From Lachnospiraceae bacterium UBA1778 (GTDB taxonomy: Bacteria; Bacillota; Clostridia; Lachnospirales; Lachnospiraceae): 38,090 nucleotides of DNA. Shown piece after piece: positions 21,294 through 29,877 of this stretch (positions within the stretch are counted from its first letter, which is position 1; every line of letters starts with the position of its first letter). A model generated the notes under the pieces. The model saw only the letters and a list, made by a program, of their open reading frames with translations. It was not told the origin of the DNA and ran no database searches. The position numbers and the translations under genes were made by a program. The stretch spans positions 7,179-45,268 of the forward strand of contig DCGM01000007.1 in NCBI GenBank assembly GCA_002315255.1. Reading direction: 5' to 3'.

Positions 21294-22883
21294 TTAACGG
21301 TTCGGTTTCTTTAAGAAATCCGGAATACGGATAGACTGGTCATCACGTTTCGAGCGCTGTGAGAATCCGGTGCCGAAGTCGGGGACATTCAGTTCGTCTT
21401 CTTCCTCATCTTCTGAGAAGCGCTGCTGCGGAGCGCGGCGGGCAGGCTGAACATCCTGCTCCTTCTTCACTTCTGCAAACGGATTTGCATTCGTGTTCGG
21501 ATTCGGATTCTGCCGGTTAGCGCCCTGACCGATCATTTCCATAAAGGATGAACGGGTTTCGTTCTGCGGTGCCTGCTGGAACGGGTTCTGCTGCGGCTGC
21601 TGATACGGATTCTGCTGCGCCTGCTGATATGGATTCTGCTGCGGCTGCTGATACGGATTCTGCTGTGCCTGCTGATATGGATTCTGCTGCGGCTGCTGGA
21701 ACGGATTCTGCTGCGGCTGCTGATACGGATTCTGCGGGGCCTGCTGATACGGATTCTGCTGCGGCTGCTGGAACGGATTCTGCTGCGGCTGCTGGAACGG
21801 ATTCTGCTGCGGCCGCTGGAACGGGTTCTGCTGCGGCTGAGGATTCGTCGGCTGCTGCGGCTGTTCCGGCTGCGGAGCAGCTTCCTGCTTCAGCGGTTCC
21901 GTCTTCGGACGCGGACGTCCATAAGACAGGTTATCCTCTGAAACGCCGGTAGCGATAAAGGTGATCGTAACCGTATCGTCTGCAGTATCGTGGAATGCTG
22001 TACCGAAGATGATATTAGCATCCGGCTGAACGAGATTCTTCACCGCGTCAACCGCTTCGTATGCTTCCACTAAGGAGACAGAACCGGAAATATTGATAAG
22101 GACATGGCTGGCGCCATTGATCGTCGTTTCAAGAAGCGGGCTGGAAATCGCGATCCGCATGGCTTCCTGGCACTTGTCATCGCCGGAAGCGGTGCCGATA
22201 CCGATGTGAGCGAGGCCCTTGTCGCGCATAATCGTCTGAATGTCAGCGAAGTCGACATTGATCGTCGCCGGCTCATTGATGAGATCGGTAATGCCGCGGA
22301 CAGCCTGCTGCAGGACTTCGTCAGCCTTCTTTAATGCATCCGGCACTGTCGTTCTGCGGTCTACGATCTGAAGAAGCTTATCATTCGGGATGACAATGAG
22401 CGTATCGACAACATCACGGAGCTTCGCAATGCCTTCCGCTGCGTTTTTCGCACGGATCGCGCCTTCAAACTGGAAGGGGCGCGTTACGACGCCGACCGTC
22501 AGGATTCCCATTTCTTTCGCAATATTTGCAATGATCGGAGCTGCGCCGGTTCCGGTGCCGCCGCCCATGCCGCAGGTGATGAAAACCATATCGGACCCGC
22601 GGATCGCATTGGTGAGATCCTCTAAGCTCTCTTCTGCCGCTTTTTCGCCCTTCGTGGGGTCAGCGCCGCAGCCGAGACCTTTCGTCAGTTTCTCGCCGAT
22701 CTGCATCAGCGTAGCAGCCTTGCAAAGCTGCAAAGCCTGTTTATCTGAATTGACACCGATGAATTCGACACCGGTCATATTATCTTCAACCATCCGGTTA
22801 ACGGCATTGTTTCCTGCTCCGCCGACGCCGATTACGAGAATACGTGCGACCGATCCGGTACCGTCTACTTTAATTTCTACCAA
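21294..22883 (-). CDS. ftsZ: Cell division GTPase FtsZ with long repeat-bearing linker
   Basis: A 529-residue FtsZ, longer than the usual 350-400. Residues 1-315 form the tubulin-like GTPase: GVGGAGNNAVNR (19-30), the GGGTGTG signature (107-113) and the T7 segment NVDFADI (209-215). Residues 350-437 are 11 consecutive octapeptides of the form [PA][QP]QNP[FY]Q[QR]. An acidic stretch and the conserved C-terminal peptide IRIPDFLKK (518-526) follow; this peptide normally binds FtsA, SepF or other partners. FtsZ polymerises at mid-cell and builds the division ring. The start is TTG, 8 nt after AGGAGG. It is the last gene of the division cluster, followed by a terminator. Confidence 0.95.
   Translation of the reverse strand: MVEIKVDGTGSVARILVIGVGGAGNNAVNRMVEDNMTGVEFIGVNSDKQALQLCKAATLMQIGEKLTKGLGCGADPTKGEKAAEESLEDLTNAIRGSDMVFITCGMGGGTGTGAAPIIANIAKEMGILTVGVVTRPFQFEGAIRAKNAAEGIAKLRDVVDTLIVIPNDKLLQIVDRRTTVPDALKKADEVLQQAVRGITDLINEPATINVDFADIQTIMRDKGLAHIGIGTASGDDKCQEAMRIAISSPLLETTINGASHVLINISGSVSLVEAYEAVDAVKNLVQPDANIIFGTAFHDTADDTVTITFIATGVSEDNLSYGRPRPKTEPLKQEAAPQPEQPQQPTNPQPQQNPFQRPQQNPFQQPQQNPFQQPQQNPYQQAPQNPYQQPQQNPFQQPQQNPYQQAQQNPYQQPQQNPYQQAQQNPYQQPQQNPFQQAPQNETRSSFMEMIGQGANRQNPNPNTNANPFAEVKKEQDVQPARRAPQQRFSEDEEEDELNVPDFGTGFSQRSKRDDQSIRIPDFLKKPNR
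21573..21836. repeat. 24-bp coding tandem repeat in ftsZ (11 copies)
   Basis: Eleven in-frame 24-bp units encode octapeptides rich in Gln, Asn and Pro with one Phe or Tyr each. Units vary by a few bases (F/Y, P/A and Q/P exchanges). The DNA repeat could expand or contract by slippage without frameshift. Confidence 0.95.
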
Positions 22884-22945
22884 GGTTTTAGCCTCCTAAC
22901 TTCACAGTTCCCAAGTCTAAAAGAACAACTAAACATATATCATAA

Positions 22946-22975
22946 AATATACACGAAAACAGAATTAAAAGTCAA
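22946..22975 (-). promoter_or_regulatory. Promoter for ftsZ
   Basis: On the minus strand -35 TTGACT (22970-22975) and -10 TATATT (22946-22951) are 18 bp apart, in the 117-bp gap between ftsQ and ftsZ. This would let ftsZ be expressed above the level of the upstream cluster. Confidence 0.55.
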
Positions 22976-23000
22976 GACAAATGAATAAATAAATCGACTT

Positions 23001-23777
23001 TTACTGCTCGGTTTCAAAGTAAAAAGTCTGCCCTCCGCTTCCATCGCAGTTCTCGAGGTGCATCGTGCCCTTCAAATCACCGAAATACGGAATCTGGCAG
23101 GCGGCTTCGGCGAGTTTTTCCTGAAGATGCTCCGCCGTCCCAAGCGATAAAGTGACGCGGTCCATAATCAGCCGGTACTGACCGTCGCGGCAGGAAATCT
23201 CTTTACAGGAAAAGTCCTGTTCCTGCACGGTTTTCACGACAGAAAGCGCTTCTAAAAGCTGCTCAGGATGTTCCGTTTCCGGAAACTCATAGAGCGTATA
23301 AGCGGTAAAATCAAGCCCCGTTACGATGGGTGCCGTGTCCCAGACGCCCGGAATAGATGCGGTTTCTAAAATCGCGGATACGTAGCCGTTTTCATTGAAA
23401 ACGAGGACGTGACCGCCGACCGCCATCCGGCAGCAGACCGGGACTTCCTGAATCGAGATTTCGACAGAATCTTTTCCGGTCACGCGGATATGCGTATCTG
23501 TAAAGAGCTCATTGTCGGGAATCTTTTTCAAAAGTTCAATGAGAATCCGGTAGAGCCGCCGGTCATCTGTTTCCGGAAAAACCTGCGAAATCACATATGA
23601 ATCTGAGAGAACATCATTCCCTTTCACCGTCACTACATCAGCTTTAAAGAGATAAACACAGAGAAAGAGCCAGCCTGCCAGAATGAAAAGCGCGACGGCA
23701 ATGAGCAGCCGGAACGGGATACGGTTCCGCTTTTTCTGCTCTTTCTTCGGTTTTGACGCATTAAAGTCATTCTGCAC
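23001..23777 (-). CDS. ftsQ: Cell division protein FtsQ/DivIB
   Basis: A 258-residue bitopic membrane protein. A short basic cytoplasmic tail (KPKKEQKKRNR) is followed by one membrane segment at about 25-48. A POTRA-like domain follows (VVTVKGNDVLSDSYVI...), then the FtsQ beta domain. It links FtsL/FtsB-type proteins and regulates septal synthase. The start is GTG at 23777, with GGAG 7 nt upstream; a nearby ATG is out of frame. It follows murD across a set of degenerate tandem repeats. Assignment rests on topology, POTRA pattern and position between murD and ftsZ. Confidence 0.85.
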   Translation of the reverse strand: MQNDFNASKPKKEQKKRNRIPFRLLIAVALFILAGWLFLCVYLFKADVVTVKGNDVLSDSYVISQVFPETDDRRLYRILIELLKKIPDNELFTDTHIRVTGKDSVEISIQEVPVCCRMAVGGHVLVFNENGYVSAILETASIPGVWDTAPIVTGLDFTAYTLYEFPETEHPEQLLEALSVVKTVQEQDFSCKEISCRDGQYRLIMDRVTLSLGTAEHLQEKLAEAACQIPYFGDLKGTMHLENCDGSGGQTFYFETEQ

Positions 23778-23874
23778 GTCGTTTCTCCGTCGGACTTATC
23801 GTTCTAGTACGGCATTTTCCGTTTTTCTTATCGTTTTCAGGCGGCAATTCTCCGTCTGTCTTACAGTTTTCGCA
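23777..23874. repeat. Degenerate ~33-bp tandem repeats across the murD stop codon
   Basis: Three units at 23777-23809, 23810-23841 and 23842-23874 share the order CGKC-TTCTCCGT-CTTA-CGTTTT, with many substitutions and a 1-bp length change. The gene-proximal unit holds the murD TAA stop (23861-23863) and last codons. The distal unit abuts the ftsQ start and supplies its GGAGA ribosome site. Confidence 0.75.
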
Positions 23875-25210
23875 CAAGTTCCTTAAAGATGTCGCCGCGC
23901 TGCTCGAAATTATCAAACATTCCCCAGCTCGCGCACGCCGGCGAAAGGAGTACCGAATCGCCCGGCTCGGCCGTCTTATACGCTTCTGCGACCGCTTCTT
24001 CCATGCTGTTGACAAAGACGATCGCGTTAAAGCCGTGCGCGCGGGCGCATTCTGCGATCTGGTCCTTCGTGACGCCCATCAGAATCAGCTCTTTCACTTT
24101 TCCGTCAAAGGCCTCAATCCATTCGTCAAACGAAAGATGCTTGTCATAGCCGCCGCCGATCAGGACGGTCGGCGTGGTCATAGCACGGATTCCCTGAATC
24201 GCCGCATCGGGGTTTGTCCCCTTCGAGTCGTCGTAATAACGGACGCCGTTCACGGTCGCCGTATACTCAATGCGGTGCGAAACCGCCTTAAAATTCCGTA
24301 CGGTGTTAAGAATCACATCCTGCGGGACGCCGGCAGCTTCCGTAATCGCGAAAGCAGCGAGGATATTCTCATAATTGCAACGCCCGACGAGGCTCGTCTC
24401 GTCTGTCGTCATCAGCTTCTCCGTCTTTCCGCCAAATTTCTTATAAAGCGTATTATCGCGTAAGAAATAGCCTTCTTCCGGTTCATCAGCGTCGGAGAAC
24501 CAAAGAACATGCGGACGGATTCCGGAGAGTCCGAACGCGCGTAGGCGCGGATCGCAATAGTTCAGGACGACATAATCGTCTTCTGTCTGGTTCATCGTAA
24601 TCTTCATCTTTATGGACGCATAGCAGTCCATCGTGTGATGCCGGTCGAGATGGTCCGGCGTGATATTTAAAATAGCTGAAATATGCGGATGGAACGTCGT
24701 CGCGGTCTCGAGCTGGAATGAGGAAATCTCGAGCGTCGACCAGCTCTCTTCCGAAGTCTTTAAGACTTCCTTCGAGTACGGAATGCCGATATTTCCTGCG
24801 GTAAACGCGAGTTCATCTCCCTTCCATGCCCGCATGATCTCGCCGGTCAAGGTAGTCGTCGTCGTTTTTCCGTTCGTGCCGGTGATGCCGATCACCTGCC
24901 CTTTTTCATAGCGGTAGGACGCTTCGATTTCGGACAGCGGGTCGATTCCGTGCTCCTTTAATGCGACTGCAAACGGCATCTCCAATGAAATGCCGGGGCT
25001 GATGATGCACTCGGAAACCTGCGCGATCACAGCATCCGTCAGTTCACCTGTAACGATTTCCACCGGGGAAGAAAGCTGCGCTAAAACTTTCTCTTTTTCG
25101 ATATTTTCATTGCTGTCATATAAAAGCACAGAAGCCCCCTGCGAAAGCAGGAGGTTTGTCGCCTGTACGCCTGAACGGCCGCAGCCGGCCACCAGAATCT
25201 TTTTATCCAT
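23861..25210 (-). CDS. murD: UDP-N-acetylmuramoylalanine-D-glutamate ligase
   Basis: A 449-residue Mur ligase of normal length. N-terminal UDP-binding Rossmann domain (VAGCGRSGVQATNLL), ATP-binding P-loop GITGTNGKTTTTTL (about 110-123), central NITPDHLDRH and the C-terminal DDSKGTNPDAAIQGI motif typical of MurD. It adds D-glutamate to UDP-MurNAc-L-alanine in the cytoplasm. The ATG lies 1-2 nt after the mraY stop and follows GGAG with a 6-nt spacer, so the two are translated from one message. The 3' end is overlapped by degenerate tandem repeats. Confidence 0.95.
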   Translation of the reverse strand: MDKKILVAGCGRSGVQATNLLLSQGASVLLYDSNENIEKEKVLAQLSSPVEIVTGELTDAVIAQVSECIISPGISLEMPFAVALKEHGIDPLSEIEASYRYEKGQVIGITGTNGKTTTTTLTGEIMRAWKGDELAFTAGNIGIPYSKEVLKTSEESWSTLEISSFQLETATTFHPHISAILNITPDHLDRHHTMDCYASIKMKITMNQTEDDYVVLNYCDPRLRAFGLSGIRPHVLWFSDADEPEEGYFLRDNTLYKKFGGKTEKLMTTDETSLVGRCNYENILAAFAITEAAGVPQDVILNTVRNFKAVSHRIEYTATVNGVRYYDDSKGTNPDAAIQGIRAMTTPTVLIGGGYDKHLSFDEWIEAFDGKVKELILMGVTKDQIAECARAHGFNAIVFVNSMEEAVAEAYKTAEPGDSVLLSPACASWGMFDNFEQRGDIFKELVRKL

Positions 25211-25211
25211 T

Positions 25212-26210
25212 TTATACTCCTATCAGCCCGATCAGCGAAAGAATGCACGCGATAACCGTGACGATTGTAAACAGGTTCACGATCTGCGTCTCTGAATAGC
25301 CGCAAAGCTCGAAATGATGATGGATCGGCGCCATCTTAAAGAAGCGTTTTCCGTGAGTTGCCTTAAAGTAAAGGATCTGAATGACGCTGGAGCCGATTTC
25401 AATCACATAGATGATGCCGAAAATCATAATAAACCATTCCATCTTCAGCATTACCGCCGCGCCGGAAACAAACGCGCCAAGCGCCAGAGAGCCTGTATCG
25501 CCCATAAACATTTTCGCAGGGTGCGAATTGGAAAGAAGGAAGCCCATCAGACCGCCGACAACCGCGCCGCAGACCATCATAACAGAAGCCGCATTATCCG
25601 ACGTTTTCATAAGAAGAAGCGCCGCAATCATAAGAAATGTGCCGACAACTGCCGTGACAGAGCCGCACAGCCCGTCGATTCCGTCCGTGAAGTTGACTGC
25701 ATTGTCGGCCGCGAGGATGCAGAATGCGACAAACGGAATATAGATAAAGCCCATATCGATTTCCCCGACAAACGGGAAAAGGACTTTCGTGCCAAGCGTA
25801 AAATAACAGTAAACCGCAAAGCCCACCGAAGCCAGCACCTGGCAGAGCGCCTTCTGCCACATTTTAAAGCCTTCGGACTGCTTTTTAACAACCTTCAGAT
25901 AATCATCGATAAAGCCGATCAATGCAAATGCCGCGATCAGAATCACCAGCGGAACACACGGCCAGAGCGCCGGAATCAGAAGCCCGCAAAGAAATGCGGC
26001 GAGGATCATTGCCGGCAAAAACGCGAGGCCGCCCATCGTCGGAGTCCCCTGCTTTTTATAGTGCTCCGGGTTTCCCTCCTGACGGATCTGCTGTCCGAAT
26101 TTCAGCTTCCGTAAAAGCGGAATCGCCAGCGGACAAAAGACCGCTGACAAAGCGAACGATACAAAAACCGGTAACAGATAATACCATTCAAAAGTGATGT
26201 TTTCGAACAT
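25212..26210 (-). CDS. mraY: Phospho-N-acetylmuramoyl-pentapeptide transferase
   Basis: A 332-residue polytopic membrane enzyme with about ten membrane spans. Diagnostic motifs: GTPTMGGLAFL (about 54-64), NAVNFTDGIDGL with catalytic Asp residues, NSHPAKMFMGDTGSL, and HHHFE near the C-terminus. It transfers phospho-MurNAc-pentapeptide to undecaprenyl phosphate, forming lipid I. It lies between the FtsI-type PBP and murD, the usual order. The start follows GGAG with a 7-nt spacer. The 126-bp gap to the pbp stop holds pbp-derived tandem repeats. Confidence 0.95.
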   Translation of the reverse strand: MFENITFEWYYLLPVFVSFALSAVFCPLAIPLLRKLKFGQQIRQEGNPEHYKKQGTPTMGGLAFLPAMILAAFLCGLLIPALWPCVPLVILIAAFALIGFIDDYLKVVKKQSEGFKMWQKALCQVLASVGFAVYCYFTLGTKVLFPFVGEIDMGFIYIPFVAFCILAADNAVNFTDGIDGLCGSVTAVVGTFLMIAALLLMKTSDNAASVMMVCGAVVGGLMGFLLSNSHPAKMFMGDTGSLALGAFVSGAAVMLKMEWFIMIFGIIYVIEIGSSVIQILYFKATHGKRFFKMAPIHHHFELCGYSETQIVNLFTIVTVIACILSLIGLIGV

Positions 26211-26274
26211 GAATGATCTCCAAACTGAAGCGGTATTCCCGCATATTAAAACAACTTATTATAACCTATCACAG

Positions 26275-26376
26275 CTCGCTTTTCAAGTCCGCCGCGCTGG
26301 TTTCATTCTTCCGGATTCACATCCGCCTCTTCGTTTTCATTCTTCCGGATTCACATCCGCCTCGCCGGTTTCATTC
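26275..26376. repeat. 34-bp tandem repeats across the stop codon of the PBP gene
   Basis: A 29-bp block starting TTTCATTCTTCCGGATTCAC is exact at 26301-26329 and 26335-26363 (period 34). A third start TTTCATTC at 26369 and a diverged portion left of 26301 extend the array. The TGA stop (26337-26339) lies in the second block. The period is not a multiple of three. Confidence 0.9.
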
Positions 26377-28409
26377 TCCTGAAGCCATTCCATCAGTCCG
26401 TTCGGATCTTCGAAGAAGCTCGCGCCCTTCGCGGCGTCCGAATCCTTCGAGGAATCGCGGAGCCGGCTCCAATCATACGAATAAGCGTCATCATCGCGCA
26501 CCGAGTAGACGCCGAAATACGAATACAGAGCCTTAAAAATATTTTTGGAAAGCACCTGCGCCTGATAACTGCTCGACTGGTCTTCTACATTGGGCTCATC
26601 GATGACCGTATAGACTAAGAACTCCGGATCATCGAGCGGTGCCGCGCCGATAAAGGAAATGACATATTTTCCGGTGCCACGCGGAAGCTTCTCGGCGGCT
26701 CCGGTCTTTCCGCCCATGCTGTAGCCGATCGATGCCGCAGAAACCGCGGTTCCGTAGGTGACTACATAGTCGAGGCATTCCCGGATATATTCTGATGTCT
26801 CTTCAGAAACCGTGTTTCGGACGAGCGTCGGCGTAATCTCTTTCACAATGTTCCCGCTGCTGTCCTTAATGCATGTCACTACATGCGGCTGATAATAATA
26901 TCCGCCGTTCACGAGCGACGCATAAGCTGCCGCCATCTGGACCATCGTCACGTTAAAGCTTTGTCCGAATGCGCACGTTGCGAGCTCGATTTCGCCTAAA
27001 CTCTCCTCCGCATAGTAAAGGCGTGAGGTATCAGCTTCACCCGGCAGATCGATTCCGGTTTTCTGGCCGATATTAAAGATATCCTGATATTTGGCGAATT
27101 TCTGCGCACCGATCGCTTCGGCGATCTGCACGAAGCAGACGTTACAGGATCTTCCAAGCGCCTCGATCGGCTGTAAATCACCGCAGACGGAATCCATATG
27201 GCAATGAATCGTATAATCTTCCACATCGATCTCGCCCTGGCAGTTGAACGTGTCATCCTTCGAAATCACGCTCTCTTCCAGTCCGGCCGCAAGTGTCAAT
27301 GTTTTCGCCGTAGAGCCGGGTTCAAAGCTGGAGCTGACCGCATAATTGGACTGAACCAGCTGACGGAGCACTGTCTTCTTTTCGTCAAGCGTCATCGACG
27401 CAAGCTTTTCTTTCTGTTTTTCCGTCCGATAAGTTTCCTGAAGCAGGAACGTATCTTCCGGATGCTCAAGCTCTTCTTCTGTAAAGAGCGCCGAAAGATC
27501 GGACGGGTTATTTAAATCAAACTCCGTATCGCTCTCCATGCAGAGGATTTCGCCGGTTTTAGGACGCATGACGAGAACATTGACACGGCCCGCACCGACT
27601 TCCTCCATAAAGTCCTGGATGCATTCCTGCACGATCCGCGAAACATTCTCGTCTAAAGAGGTTACGAGCGAATAGCCGTCTACTGCCGCGGAAACCTCGG
27701 TCTGAAGATTCCCCTCCGTATCGATATAGGTGACACGGCGGCCGTTTGTGCCGTGCAGAATGTCATTGTAATAATATTCGAGGCCCGTCACACCGACAGA
27801 GGAATCCTTCGAGGCATAGCCGACCACTTTACTGAAGGTCGAGCCGAGCGGATAAATACGGCGGTACTCTTCTTCGAACTGGACGCCTGCGATATGCGCC
27901 GTAATCCGGTCGCTCTCGCCGTTATCAGCAGCTGTTTTATTATATTTCGTCCGGTAGTCCACATACGCGGTCACGCTGCTCTGATAAAGAAGATACGCCT
28001 CCTCCGACACAATAGCCGACTGATACCGAAGATACGCGGAGGTCTCGTTTTCCTTTACAGTCTTTACGATATCCGACGCGTCCAATGAAAATGCCGCGGC
28101 CAGAAGCTCCGCGGTTTTTTCGATCGTTCCTTTATAGCGTTTTTCCATTTCTGTCATGACTGCAGGGTCCAGAACGAGCCGGTAGACGCGCTTTAAGGAT
28201 GCGATCACATTGCCGTTCGCGTCATAGATCTCGCCCGGCTTCGACAAAAGGACCGAGGAAGCGCCGACCGACTGGGAAAGCGCGTTATAGTAATAGTTCT
28301 TATTCCGGATGACAGAGACCGTCGCAGCAATCAAACTGGCAGTCAACAAAATGGTGACTGCCAGCAGAAAGATTTTTATCGTTTTTTCGTTTTTCTTTAA
28401 CTTAGTCAT
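26337..28409 (-). CDS. FtsI/PBP2-type penicillin-binding protein
   Basis: A 690-residue class B PBP. One membrane anchor lies at about 10-33, then a dimerisation/pedestal domain (about 55-240) and the transpeptidase domain: active-site STAK (Ser366-Lys369), SCN (421-423) and KTG (567-569). No PASTA domain is present. It cross-links septal peptidoglycan outside the membrane. The ATG overlaps the ftsL stop by 8 bp (ATGACTAA), indicating translational coupling. Position after ftsL suggests ftsI/pbpB; a sporulation-specific paralogue cannot be excluded from this sequence alone. The C-terminus is acidic and its coding end is tandemly duplicated. Confidence 0.9.
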   Translation of the reverse strand: MTKLKKNEKTIKIFLLAVTILLTASLIAATVSVIRNKNYYYNALSQSVGASSVLLSKPGEIYDANGNVIASLKRVYRLVLDPAVMTEMEKRYKGTIEKTAELLAAAFSLDASDIVKTVKENETSAYLRYQSAIVSEEAYLLYQSSVTAYVDYRTKYNKTAADNGESDRITAHIAGVQFEEEYRRIYPLGSTFSKVVGYASKDSSVGVTGLEYYYNDILHGTNGRRVTYIDTEGNLQTEVSAAVDGYSLVTSLDENVSRIVQECIQDFMEEVGAGRVNVLVMRPKTGEILCMESDTEFDLNNPSDLSALFTEEELEHPEDTFLLQETYRTEKQKEKLASMTLDEKKTVLRQLVQSNYAVSSSFEPGSTAKTLTLAAGLEESVISKDDTFNCQGEIDVEDYTIHCHMDSVCGDLQPIEALGRSCNVCFVQIAEAIGAQKFAKYQDIFNIGQKTGIDLPGEADTSRLYYAEESLGEIELATCAFGQSFNVTMVQMAAAYASLVNGGYYYQPHVVTCIKDSSGNIVKEITPTLVRNTVSEETSEYIRECLDYVVTYGTAVSAASIGYSMGGKTGAAEKLPRGTGKYVISFIGAAPLDDPEFLVYTVIDEPNVEDQSSSYQAQVLSKNIFKALYSYFGVYSVRDDDAYSYDWSRLRDSSKDSDAAKGASFFEDPNGLMEWLQENETGEADVNPEE

Positions 28410-28908
28410 TCGGGATTTCCGCGTTCTTTTCCACGTACTCAGAAGATGCTTTTCCGTAAACCACTACCTGGTTCTTTTCCGGCAATGCCATGCCGAGACG
28501 TTCGGTCGCCTCTTCATAAATATACGCTAAATCCACGCTGTTTGCAATACGGTCTTCGGTCAGCGCATTGTCATGCACCAGCGTCTGATAGCCGGTAGCC
28601 AGGGAAGCCGCGGAGCGGCGCGACTCCCGAAGCAGAACCGCTTCATCAACGAACCATACGGACATGGCGCAGAGTACAATCACGCAAACTGCGATCGTAA
28701 TGCTCTGCACGTGTGTGAATGCCCGGCCCTCATGCTGATGCGTTTTAACGCGTGCCTCAATGACCGATTCGCTTTCTTTGATGTACTCTTCCTTCGACCG
28801 GCGGATTTTCTCCGGCTGAAGCTCATAGGCGACCGAACCGGCATTGTAATAGCGTCCGTTTGCCCGGCCTGAATTCTGATAATTTCTGTAATTCTTTGAA
28901 GCTGCCAT
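28402..28908 (-). CDS. ftsL: FtsL-like cell division protein
   Basis: A 168-residue bitopic protein. About 60 hydrophilic cytoplasmic residues precede one membrane segment (about 71-92), then a helical extracytoplasmic part ending in ATERLGMALPEKNQVVVY, a pattern common in FtsL/DivIC-type proteins. It should form a coiled coil with DivIC and FtsQ to recruit and activate septal synthase. Sequence is poorly conserved in this family, so the call rests on topology and the rsmH-ftsL-pbp order. AAAGGAG precedes the start with a 6-nt spacer. The stop overlaps the PBP start. Confidence 0.85.
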   Translation of the reverse strand: MAASKNYRNYQNSGRANGRYYNAGSVAYELQPEKIRRSKEEYIKESESVIEARVKTHQHEGRAFTHVQSITIAVCVIVLCAMSVWFVDEAVLLRESRRSAASLATGYQTLVHDNALTEDRIANSVDLAYIYEEATERLGMALPEKNQVVVYGKASSEYVEKNAEIPND

Positions 28909-28926
28909 TTCGGTCTCCTTTCTTTA

Positions 28927-29868
28927 TTATTTTCCCGTATGTTTCTCGAACACTCTGAGTTTCGCGCTCTTCGAACGGGGGTTCTCGTTCATTTCTTCTT
29001 CAGAAGGGATAATCGGTTTCCGTGTGATCACGGTGCCTTTACTCTTCTTTCCGCAAATGCAGACCGGAAATTCCGGCGGGCATGTGCAGGGGTTTTCGGC
29101 CGTTTTAAACGCATTCTTCACAATCCGGTCTTCTAACGAATGGAAGGTGATGATGGCGATCCGGCCGCCCTCCTCCAGGGAGTCGATCATTGCGGTAAGC
29201 GTGTCTTCCAAAACAGAAAGCTCACGGTTTACCTCAATGCGCAGCGCCTGGAAGGTCTGCTTGGAAGGGTGTCCGCCCTTCTGGCGGATCTTTGCGGGAA
29301 TCGCCCCTTTGATGATTTCTGACAGTTGGAAGGTTGTCAGAACGGGCTCCTTTTCCCGTGCCGCCACGATATGTTTGGCAATGTTCTTCGCAAACGGGTC
29401 TTCCCCGTAGTCCCGGATGACATGGTAGAGATCACTTTCGGAATAAGTGTTCACGATGTCTGCGGCGGTTTTACCGGCCCGCTGGTCCATCCGCATGTCA
29501 AGCGGTGCGTCGATCCTGTAAGAGAAGCCCCGTTCGCCGTCATCAAACTGGTGGGAGGAAACGCCTAAATCCAGGATGATTCCTGTGACTTTTCCGATCC
29601 CCTGTTCTCTTAGGATCTCCGTAAAATTTTCAAAGTTGTTTCGGACTATCCTTTTGTTTACGTACTCCGAAAGCCGATTGGAGGCGGCTTCTATCGCTTC
29701 CGCGTCCTGATCGATCCCGATCAGCAGCCCGTCCGCTGTAAGACGCTTTAAGATTTCATTGGAGTGGCCCCCTCCGCCAAGGGTACCGTCGACGTAAACG
29801 CCCGATGTCCGGGTAACAACGCTTTGAACTGTTTCATCTAAAAGAACGGACTTATGAGAAAATTCCAT
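28927..29868 (-). CDS. rsmH: 16S rRNA (cytosine-1402-N4)-methyltransferase
   Basis: A 313-residue RsmH (MraW). HKSVLLDETV at the N-terminus, the SAM-binding GTLGGGGHS (about 28-36), LDLGVSSHQFDDGERGFSY (about 98-116), and ITFHSLEDRIVK with the Cys-rich CTCPPEFPVCICGKK near the C-terminus are diagnostic. It methylates C1402 of 16S rRNA. The start follows GGAG with a 5-nt spacer; that ribosome site overlaps the mraZ stop. Standard second gene of the division cluster. Confidence 0.96.
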   Translation of the reverse strand: MEFSHKSVLLDETVQSVVTRTSGVYVDGTLGGGGHSNEILKRLTADGLLIGIDQDAEAIEAASNRLSEYVNKRIVRNNFENFTEILREQGIGKVTGIILDLGVSSHQFDDGERGFSYRIDAPLDMRMDQRAGKTAADIVNTYSESDLYHVIRDYGEDPFAKNIAKHIVAAREKEPVLTTFQLSEIIKGAIPAKIRQKGGHPSKQTFQALRIEVNRELSVLEDTLTAMIDSLEEGGRIAIITFHSLEDRIVKNAFKTAENPCTCPPEFPVCICGKKSKGTVITRKPIIPSEEEMNENPRSKSAKLRVFEKHTGK

Positions 29869-29877
29869 GTCCGCTCC

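Noticed and set aside
21573..21836. CRISPR-like regular repeats
   Set aside because: Units are contiguous, 24 bp, in frame within ftsZ and have no spacers.
21548..21952. Ala/Asp/Ser-rich open frame opposite ftsZ
   Set aside because: It is the antisense reading of the octapeptide-coding repeat, with repetitive AAADTDSA units and no ribosome site.
25314..26114. 266-codon open frame opposite mraY
   Set aside because: Antisense of a clear mraY; composition is basic and His-rich, as expected of a shadow frame.
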